Below, piece after piece: positions 59,301 through 64,000 of a stretch of 64,000 nucleotides of DNA (positions are counted from its first letter, which is position 1; the number at the start of each line of letters is the position of its first letter). Source of the DNA: Planctomycetota bacterium (GTDB lineage: Bacteria > Planctomycetota > Uabimicrobiia > Uabimicrobiales > Uabimicrobiaceae); NCBI GenBank assembly GCA_029260735.1, contig JAJDCR010000157.1, forward strand, positions 62,001 through 126,000, given 5' to 3'. The position numbers were made by a program, and so were the translations under genes. The notes beneath the pieces are model-generated. The model was given only the letters and a program-made list of their open reading frames with translations. It had not been told where the DNA came from and did not search any database.

Positions 59301-62300
59301 TCGGCATTTTTTGAGATAGATCAGGAGCTATCCAAAATAAATGGCTATAGTGATTAAAGGAATATTCTTCGAGCTTTTCTTCTATTAATTCAATAGTTGC
59401 TTCTGCCGGTAACTCTAAAGAAACAGTGTTTTGGTAGGATTTTTGGAGCCAATCTAGGGGGCTTTGGTTTACTCCTACCAATAATATTTTAGAATCTTTT
59501 GTTAAGGAAGAACATTTGATCTCGTTTTTTAATGGAAAAGCAATGGAATCCCAAACAGGAACTAAAGATTCTAGTTGTGCCTCTGTTTCATTCACACTTG
59601 GTTCTGTTTTTTCTGGTAAAGGCTGAAGTACTCCTTCTGACTTTCTAAACGAAAATCCTCTGATTTTAACGCAAACATTTCCTTGGTTATCGCAAAGATC
59701 CATGTCCAACTTCTGGACCTTCTCAACTGGTTTACTAGTATTCGCGTAGCGTATCCAGGCGTACATTTGCTTTGGACAAGGCTCGAAAATTTCCAGAGAT
59801 TGTAAAGCGAAAGGAAGACTTCTTGTTAAGGTCGCCTTATCTTTTTTGAATATGTTAGGGTCTAACATCAATCCGATGGATGATTGAAGGGCACAGTCCA
59901 TTAAACTCGGATGGAGAACATACTCCTTTTGCGTGTCTTCAATGAAAGGAGGAAGAGATAGTTTTGCTAGAACTTGATCTTCTCCTTGATGAATTTCGAT
60001 AACTCCTTGATGAGCGGGTCCATATTCTATTCCCATAGACTGGAAAGCTTGGTAGCAAGTCTTCCCATCTAGTAGACCCTTCTTCATTTGGGACTGGATC
60101 TCTAGGATATCAATGGTAGAAGTTTTTTCTTTTGCCCTGATTTTGGCAATGCCCCTTGAATGCAAGTTCGTTTCATCTTCCTTTTCAGTATAGATTTCAT
60201 AGGAAATTTGCCCATTGTCATTTCCTGCTAGTCTAATATGTACTTTTTTATCAGGTTTGTTAAATCTATCAGAGGATTCATCGATTAAAAGAGCTTGGGA
60301 CCAAACGATATTTTTAAGCTCAATGGAAATCTCTTTTTCTTGCTGTCCGGATGCTTTTTCGACGGCGACTCTAGCCATTTCTAAATATCCCACAGCGGGA
60401 AATATCTTTTTTCCATTTACAAGGTGATCTCTTAAAAAGAATTCTTTGCCTGTAAAAATAGAAGTGAATCGTTGCTCTGATAAATCAGAAGTATTTTCAT
60501 GAAGCATCGGATGAATGATTGAGAAAGAGCTTGATTTTGAAGGTGCTAAGTGCCTATGGACTTCATCGACCCAGTAACGCTCTCTCAAAAAGGGATAAGT
60601 GGGAAGAGAGATTTTTTTAGAATCTCTAGAAAATAGCTGATTAAACTCTAAAGAGTATCCCAGAAGATAAAGTTCGCTAATGGTCGCTAAATGTTCTAAA
60701 TACTCAATAGGATCAGTTGTTTGGCGGCATTTTTGAACGCACTGATTCCCGTAGTTTTTTAAAGAAGCTTGCTCACGTATTTTATCTTCTGGGATGTGGG
60801 AAAGATAAATTTGACTCCCCCTCTCTGTCTGGCACCATTTCTCTAAAAAACGGATCAATTCTTCCTTGCTCCGAGCGATACAAGAAAAGCGGTGAGGCAA
60901 ATGCATTCGACCTACGAGCAGAGTATAGGATAAATCATTCATGCTAAATTTAGTGGTCTTTTGGCAAAAGAAAAGAATGTTTTTCACATGCTCTTTGAGT
61001 TGCTCAAAATTACGAGCGGAAAGAAGAACCAAATAGCCAGGAGACTCGATGGGCTTTCTGGTCAAGAAGGGAGCTTCTTCAATTACCAAATGGGCATTCG
61101 TTCCGCTAAAACCAAAAGAACTAATGGCCGCTCTTCGTTTTTGATTTTCCGAAATTTTCCATTCCTGCACCTGGGTATTGACATAAAAAGGACTAGATTC
61201 AAAATCAATGGCAGGATTTCCTTTTTCAAAATGGAGAGAAGGAGGAATTTGTTGGTGTCGAAGAGAGAGTAAAACTTTTAGAACGCCCGCTATTCCTGCA
61301 GCGGTAGCGGCATGACCAATGTTCGTTTTAACCGATCCAATAGCACAAAACTGAGTTTTATCTGTGCTCTTGCGAAAAGCACGAGCGAGAGCTTCATACT
61401 CAATGGGGTCCCCTAGTTTTGTTCCTGTCCCATGAGCCTCCACTAACTGAATGCTTTCAGGAAGAATAATAAACCGCTCATAAACCGCTTGCTCTAATCT
61501 TTCTTGCGATTTTCCACTGGGAGCGGTTATTCCATTGGTGCTACCATCTTGATTGACTCCACTGCCTTTAATCACTCCATGGATATTGTCTCCCTCGTCC
61601 AGAGCATCTTGGAGACGCTTTAAAACGATGACTCCGACCCCTTCTCCGGGAACAAAACCATTTGCCCTTGCATCAAAAGTATGGCATTTTCCCTCAGGAG
61701 AAAGCATACCAGCTCGATTAGAACTTCTATAAAACTCGGGAGTTATCTGCAAAAATACTCCTCCGGCTAGGGCTATTTCTGTTTCTTGTGACCACAATCC
61801 TTGGCAAGCGAGATGAATGGACACCAAGGAACTGGAGCAAGCCGTATCGATAGAAATGGCCGGACCTTGCAGATTAAGGTAGTAGGCAATCCTTGCCGGA
61901 ATAACGGAGCTAGCATTTCCCCAAAAGGATTGGGCGGGAGCTTTTGAGAAAAGTGTCGAGTAATCAGAGCCACTACACCCCACATACACCCCGCATTGTT
62001 TCCCTTTTATACTATCTCCGGCATAGCCAGCATCTTCTAAAGCCTTAAAGGATTCTTCTAAAAACAATCGTTGTTGGGGGTCCATGTAAGTCGCTTCCAT
62101 CGGGGAAATCTTAAAAAACAAAGGATCAAATAGGTCGATGGATTCAATAAAACTCCCTTTACTGCAATACTTTTTATCTTCTGAGTCAGAATCTGCACAA
62201 TCTGTGTTCTTCCAACGAGAGACTTTTTCAACTAGGTCCTTTCCTTCTTTGAGATTCTTCCAAAATCCATCTAATGAGTCTGATCTTGCAAAACGTCCAC

Positions 62301-64000
62301 TCATTCCTATGATCGCTATTGAATTTTCATCCTTGGTAGGTTTTGTAAACTCTCTTGGGCTAGAAGAAAGCAAAGTTGTTTGAAATGAAGTCTCTTCAGA
62401 AACTTTCACGACAATTTTACCTATATTAGCCCGGTCAGAAAGGGCTTGGTAAGCTCCTTGGATTTCTTCAAAGGAGAAAATTTGGCAAATAGTGGGAGCA
62501 ATAGCCTCTTTTTCATATAAAGAGAGCATCTTCTTTAGAGAGGATTCGAATTTTTGAGGATCTTCAAACCCTAACTTTCTCATATCTACGCTATAAAAAC
62601 TTTGGTTGTTGCTCAAAATAGAAAGGTCTATTGATTTTGCTGATTTCAGGGCCGTCATGGCTATCTCAATGTATCTTCCACCTGAGGCGAGACAATTCAT
62701 CCCTTTTTGGATAGCATCGCCAGGGAGAGTGTTGATGACGACATCAACCCCACGACCTTCCGTTAAACGAAGAATTTCTGATTCAAAATCATTCTCTAGA
62801 TAATTAATAGAAAAAGGAACTCCCTGTGATTGTAAATACTCCAACTTTTCCCTTGTGCTTGCGGTGGCATAAATAGTGGCCCCATAATATTTGGCCAACT
62901 GAACTGCAATCAGTCCGGTTCCCCCTGCTGCTGTTTGAATGAGAATGGACTCCCCTGCTTGCAGCTTTGCTTTAGAAAAGGCATCCACCATCGTTAGACC
63001 AACGACAGGCAAGGCAGAAGCTTGTTCAAAAGACATTGAGGACGGTTTTAGAAAGACTTGGCTTTGATGACAAACTATAGCAGTAGCATGAGCTCCTAGC
63101 GATTTATCGGCCAATACAATAACCTCATCGCCTATTTGTACATTTGTTACCTCGTCACCAACGTCTGTAATAATACCACTCGCTTCAAATCCAGGAGTAA
63201 AAGGATAAGGAGGCATCGTGGGATACATTCCTTGGACACAGAGTAAATCTCCGAAATTTAAAGAAAAAGCTCGGATGGAGAGGCAAACTTCGTCAGGCTG
63301 AAGAGCACTGAGAGAAGATTCTATAATTACCAGATCCTCAATTTTTCCTGGTCCCTTAATTAAGGCTCTACGATAACCTAAGGGAGAGTTTTTGTTTGGT
63401 AATAGCTGCGCATTTTGTCGGCTCTCCCTATTTTTTCTGCTTTTTCTGCTTTTTCCTTGATAGCCAGAGACCTGGGCTATGATTTCTTGAGATGGTTTTG
63501 GGAATACGGCAGATTGGAGAGAATCCCGGATAGTTTGGTCGTGTTTAAGAAGAACAAACTCTGTTAATTCAAGGAGAGTGCTGTAGTCAAATAATACAGT
63601 GGTCGGCAAAAGAGTATTTAATTTTTTATTGATGAGGTTGATCAACTCTACGGCAATGATGGAATCTACCCCATACTCGGAGAAACTTTGGTCTTCTTGG
63701 ATTACGCCTTTTTCCATTTTTAGAGACTCTGTAATACAATTTTGCAGCACTTCTTTGACATGCCCTTGCACCATTTGGTCAGTCACATTTCCCGAGGATA
63801 ATGGAGGGAGTTTTTCTGGGGACGACTCTCGTTTTTCTGGGGGCATTTTCTCTGCTTGCATAGGTTCTCGTCCCTGTGGTGTATGAGGTAATTCTCTCGA
63901 AGATAATCCTGTCATTTTAACGCGAATCTTTCCTTGTTCGTCGCACAAATCAATGTCTATTTTTTCGATTTTTTGGCCGGAATAGCGCAGCCAAGCATAC
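51532..64000 (-). CDS. Trans-AT PKS (PKS B), C-terminal 4155 residues, 5' end beyond the window
   Basis: The frame is open to the right edge: the first residues (YAWLRYSGQ) match the end of a DH domain, so the TTG at 63948 is not the start. Domains (residues counted from the edge): end of DH; ACP (Ser113); ER (220-533); KS7 (Cys721, His856); DH (His1192 in HLVNGKKIFP, Asp1368 in HPSLMDCALQ); KR (loop about 1720, Tyr1862); C-methyltransferase (LEIGAGTGGTT, about 2161); ACP (Ser2437); KS8 (Cys2710, His2845); tandem linker repeats (about 3115-3335); ACP (Ser3410); sulfotransferase (STPRAGSTLL, about 3464-3735); C domain (HHLIADG, His3875). No AT domain, so it relies on the free AT. KS7 and KS8 are close paralogues. 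None of its ACPs has the beta-branching Trp. It is separated from the other biosynthetic genes by 13 kb of unrelated genes. Confidence 0.94.
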   Translation of the reverse strand, partial: YAWLRYSGQKIEKIDIDLCDEQGKIRVKMTGLSSRELPHTPQGREPMQAEKMPPEKRESSPEKLPPLSSGNVTDQMVQGHVKEVLQNCITESLKMEKGVIQEDQSFSEYGVDSIIAVELINLINKKLNTLLPTTVLFDYSTLLELTEFVLLKHDQTIRDSLQSAVFPKPSQEIIAQVSGYQGKSRKSRKNRESRQNAQLLPNKNSPLGYRRALIKGPGKIEDLVIIESSLSALQPDEVCLSIRAFSLNFGDLLCVQGMYPTMPPYPFTPGFEASGIITDVGDEVTNVQIGDEVIVLADKSLGAHATAIVCHQSQVFLKPSSMSFEQASALPVVGLTMVDAFSKAKLQAGESILIQTAAGGTGLIAVQLAKYYGATIYATASTREKLEYLQSQGVPFSINYLENDFESEILRLTEGRGVDVVINTLPGDAIQKGMNCLASGGRYIEIAMTALKSAKSIDLSILSNNQSFYSVDMRKLGFEDPQKFESSLKKMLSLYEKEAIAPTICQIFSFEEIQGAYQALSDRANIGKIVVKVSEETSFQTTLLSSSPREFTKPTKDENSIAIIGMSGRFARSDSLDGFWKNLKEGKDLVEKVSRWKNTDCADSDSEDKKYCSKGSFIESIDLFDPLFFKISPMEATYMDPQQRLFLEESFKALEDAGYAGDSIKGKQCGVYVGCSGSDYSTLFSKAPAQSFWGNASSVIPARIAYYLNLQGPAISIDTACSSSLVSIHLACQGLWSQETEIALAGGVFLQITPEFYRSSNRAGMLSPEGKCHTFDARANGFVPGEGVGVIVLKRLQDALDEGDNIHGVIKGSGVNQDGSTNGITAPSGKSQERLEQAVYERFIILPESIQLVEAHGTGTKLGDPIEYEALARAFRKSTDKTQFCAIGSVKTNIGHAATAAGIAGVLKVLLSLRHQQIPPSLHFEKGNPAIDFESSPFYVNTQVQEWKISENQKRRAAISSFGFSGTNAHLVIEEAPFLTRKPIESPGYLVLLSARNFEQLKEHVKNILFFCQKTTKFSMNDLSYTLLVGRMHLPHRFSCIARSKEELIRFLEKWCQTERGSQIYLSHIPEDKIREQASLKNYGNQCVQKCRQTTDPIEYLEHLATISELYLLGYSLEFNQLFSRDSKKISLPTYPFLRERYWVDEVHRHLAPSKSSSFSIIHPMLHENTSDLSEQRFTSIFTGKEFFLRDHLVNGKKIFPAVGYLEMARVAVEKASGQQEKEISIELKNIVWSQALLIDESSDRFNKPDKKVHIRLAGNDNGQISYEIYTEKEDETNLHSRGIAKIRAKEKTSTIDILEIQSQMKKGLLDGKTCYQAFQSMGIEYGPAHQGVIEIHQGEDQVLAKLSLPPFIEDTQKEYVLHPSLMDCALQSSIGLMLDPNIFKKDKATLTRSLPFALQSLEIFEPCPKQMYAWIRYANTSKPVEKVQKLDMDLCDNQGNVCVKIRGFSFRKSEGVLQPLPEKTEPSVNETEAQLESLVPVWDSIAFPLKNEIKCSSLTKDSKILLVGVNQSPLDWLQKSYQNTVSLELPAEATIELIEEKLEEYSFNHYSHLFWIAPDLSQKMPKNSLKRQEKRQEKLQDELQDELQDEKQEQGVLQVFRIAKALLNLGYASKEIEWTIVTKQTQLVKKREIVTPTHAGIFGLVGSLAKELTSWKLRLLDIDSLESVSSKECLSISYSPQGNGFAYRKGEWFQQELVRLVNENQKTCAYKKEGVYVVIGGAGGIGEVWSRFMIKHYQAKIVWIGRREKNALIQNKIKSLRSLGTEPIYIAADAKNKDSLDKAFIEIKKTYSQINGVIHSAIVLKDQSIIKMEESTFKESFSTKVNISINLDLVFGKEDLDFMLFFSSMQSFSKSPGQSNYAAGCTFKDSFAHMLNQKHPYPVKIMNWGYWGSVGAVADVSYKKRMEQLGIGSIEPKEGMEFLQMFLSSRVDQMVLLKALKPQLLEELCLEEEITSYPQLSESVLSQVQKTLPQQDSFEELASFERLETREMDSLMKTILSANLASLGLFTGKISKIKELSSRRQAGLFYERWLSTTIHYLQKEKLLSEKLTFNQKFKELSLLWEEWEEKKSQRMKNPHFSKNQQAQIILLETCLKALPKILKGEQQATDVIFPRSSFDLIAGLYKGNVLSDYFNEVLGTTLVESIRQAMKKERKRKFRILEIGAGTGGTTAKLLPKLQEFSNSIEEYCYTDISKAFLMHAEKYYQPEFPAISTAIFDVSQPLEEQSIAKNHYDFVIAANVLHATPRIRKTLLNAKATLKNQGILLLNEVSGWSLFTHLTFGLLEGWWLYEDVSLRLEGSPGLSPESWREVLDEVGFESIFFPAEKAHKFGQQIIIASSDGLVRQKIVSKMPPENKVASKFSEESTPVIQISLPEKSKQPEKSKQLEKTLLFTDVTDQMRKDHVGQVVTEKLSESLKVKSSTIDSDESFSDYGVDSIIAVDLVQAINDTLKIELETTSLFDYNSVNEISRYIVFTWEENITEQLSQRKSNSSGSGSSPGLANLLNSQEKEIFKIPRLQSILRRPFVKEKTSFLSEQSSSTTCSSIAIVGMSGRFAKSESVGEFWINLKEGKNLVEEVSRWKSSNCNDSTDSTSPDQKYCSQGSFIDSIDLFDPLFFKISPREATYMDPQQRLFLEESFKALEDAGYAGSSIKGKQCGVYVGCVSSDYSQVFSNGSPAQAFWGNSESVIPARIAYYLNLQGPAIAINTACSSSLVAVHLACQGLRAQETEIALAGGIFLQVTPGFYQSSNRAGMLSPQGKCHTFDAKADGFVPGEGVGVVVLKRLKDALDDKDNIHGVIKGSGINQDGNSNGITAPSAKSQERLERTVYERFQIHPESIQLVEAHGTGTKLGDPIEYEALTRAFRKDTEKTKFCAIGSVKTNIGHTATAAGIAGLLKILLSLRHQQIPPSLNFEEGNPAINFESSPFYVNTRLQEWKTGENQARRAALSSFGFSGTNAHLVIEEAPLASNTTVISPGYLIVLSARTLAQLKEQVNNLLLFSKNTSELSMNDLSYTLFVGRMHRSHRLSCMARNQEELIRFLEKWRETESVNQIYLAQIQESKVREQISLKNYGNQCIQECRKTTNPLQYLEHLATIADLYIQGYSLEFHELFSKDSKRISLPTYPFAKEKYWIAETKDSLVVSKSGFGTSMIHPFLHEQTSDLSEQQFKLKYTGKRFFSNDKQTKSKRISLPTYPFQKKGYWISTPHKKRNSKSESGVSLIHPLLHQNSSQLSEERSHSIFMTPKFFGRTKTKCISLPIYPFQKKEYWIPTSHKKRNSKSEPGVSIIHPLLHQNSSKLSEERSHFIFMTPKFFGRTKTKGISLPIYPFAKQRYWISTPHKKRDSLKKSPSKQLRLLKKLQEKRNSNQKTYFKKKESQLATIFQEIISKLTQIPKNQINGNTPLENLGIDSILGMKIIEELKLSWGLRLYINELFEYNTINKLANYLAQERARGNDGQSIIYILSTPRAGSTLLRSMMMGHSQIFAPPELYLLPFQNLKERSKFLKNNHQEHLREGLIEAIAKLEKTSPKEAQQKTKELEEKEFTTEETYQYLQSLMTQQYLVDKSPMYAMDKKILQRAEKMEKEPFYIHLIRHPLAVIESFVKNRFDKMLGVKEDPREYAEKLWCDYNSNILDFLAKIPEKRWMIIYYEDLVKNPQKIVKNLSKCLSLDFEESMLNPYDKSHMIHGLSSSSLTIGDPNFLHHDKIEAHLADAWKENLDKVDLLSNKTIQLAEKFGYSFGREKKYSLAPAQQSFMNEFGSDPTWHIVQHHTFSLEEKLDSPRWEKSIQKVIEKHPVLRNSFFQEKEIWWQSEQKIEASNIRQHNLENMGAKAKNQKIEEIEKQLHRKIKINQAPLLACAIFSLGKNQYQMIMVTHHLIADGISCALIIQDLFHFYENSESAMVLPKLSYQDYVSRVYSLGDNQKIKDQQFWSKHIQETKMICPRDLEGANLIASEKSYQKRYFFEELGLNNSQFKGNIFTPLAVGLYKYLSEWTDCHSPVVVHRLHRREMKEVGQYPDTVGWFAGDVPLGLSISKKASLLDKASEFSKIFHSIPRGGISYEILAQEQQLPFAHEVSPIRLNYQPFIPLKTSVKTNTYLFESSEHKRLYFFDLIVRTQDDHLLIIVRYSNNCHQRNTVKNLVKGWMEHTRKLISLHS
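53975..54650 (-). repeat. Tandem 198-bp (66-residue) repeats of post-KS linker plus truncated DH start
   Basis: Four successive LPxYPF linker motifs (near 54640, 54430, 54230 and 54035) alternate with three DH-start motifs (IHPFLHEQTS, IHPLLHQNSS, IHPLLHQNSS). Units two and three are each exactly 66 residues and nearly identical in DNA and protein, ending FMTPKFFGRTKTK. The first unit is 70 residues and more diverged. The fourth is partial. All are in frame. Confidence 0.88.
56560..62330 (-). other. PKS B module: KS7-DH-KR-MT-ACP
   Basis: Every catalytic motif is present: KS (DTACSSSL, HGTGT, TNIGH), DH (HxxxGxxxxP and HPSLMD), KR (GGAGGIG, SNYAAG), MT (EIGAGTGGTT), ACP (YGVDSIIAVDL). Predicted outcome: an alpha-methyl, alpha,beta-unsaturated unit. 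This is the only complete DH in the window. Confidence 0.85.
59226..59288 (-). repeat. 12-bp tandem repeats encoding a charged coil in PKS B
   Basis: Short in-frame repeats read LQDE three times, preceded by two KRQE-like units, in the N-terminal structural half of the KR. Probably replication slippage in a tolerant surface loop. Confidence 0.65.
62395..64000 (-). other. PKS B partial module: DH end, ACP, ER
   Basis: Begins in the last approximately 45 residues of a DH. ACP YGVDSIIAVEL and an MDR-type ER (FSLNFGD, AAGGTGLIAVQLA) follow. The ER after the ACP repeats the layout of PKS A modules 3 and 5, but here a DH is present and there is no Trp flag. This fits ordinary full reduction if a KR lies beyond the edge. 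Confidence 0.75.

Noticed and set aside
63948..63948. TTG at 63948 as the start of PKS B
   Set aside because: The frame continues to the window edge and the upstream residues (YAWLRYSGQ) match the end of a DH domain, so the gene is partial.

Overview
The window is about 64 kb of AT-rich bacterial DNA (roughly 37-38% GC by eye). It is dominated by a trans-acyltransferase (trans-AT) polyketide / non-ribosomal peptide biosynthetic locus. An RND pump and a candidate lipoprotein suggest a Gram-negative host. I cannot assign a phylum from sequence alone. A ParA with an N-terminal DNA-binding domain, its ParB and four parS-like palindromes resemble plasmid-type partition systems, so the replicon may be a large plasmid.

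Layout. (1) 110-38081, minus strand: one apparent operon of eight genes. Transcription order is AT-ER-ACP fusion, decarboxylating KS, HMG-CoA-synthase-like protein, enoyl-CoA hydratase, two sulfotransferases, a 9540-residue synthase (here 'PKS A') and a lipoprotein-like serine hydrolase. (2) 38082-51531: an island of non-assembly-line genes: two TPM-domain membrane proteins, a small membrane protein, an ABC-F ATPase coupled to HflX, a YkgJ-methyltransferase fusion, parAB with four parS-like sites, and an orphan RND transporter. (3) 51532-64000, minus strand: the C-terminal 4155 residues of a second synthase ('PKS B'), which runs off the right edge.

PKS A reads AL-KR-ACP / KS-KR-MT-ACP / KS-ACP / KS-MT-ACP-ER / KS-KR-ACP / KS-MT-ACP-ER / KS0-ACP / C-(A remnant)-PCP-TE: starter activation to release in one polypeptide. 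No module contains an AT, so the free AT must load them. The only three ACPs with a Trp six residues after the phosphopantetheine Ser sit in the three elongation modules that lack a KR. Together with the HMGS cassette this predicts three beta-branches. Only a PksH-like ECH1 is present, with no ECH2 decarboxylase in the window, so a branch carboxylate could be retained. PKS B reads (DH)-ACP-ER / KS-DH-KR-MT-ACP / KS-[linker repeats]-ACP-ST-C, with an in-line sulfotransferase and a terminal condensation domain. Three sulfotransferase units suggest a sulfated product.

The most unusual points are the AT-ER-donor-ACP fusion, the MT-ACP(Trp)-ER beta-branch modules, the gutted terminal NRPS module with a Cys thioesterase, the tandem 66-residue repeats of post-KS linker plus truncated DH start, the ST-C terminus, and the partition locus lying between the two synthase genes.
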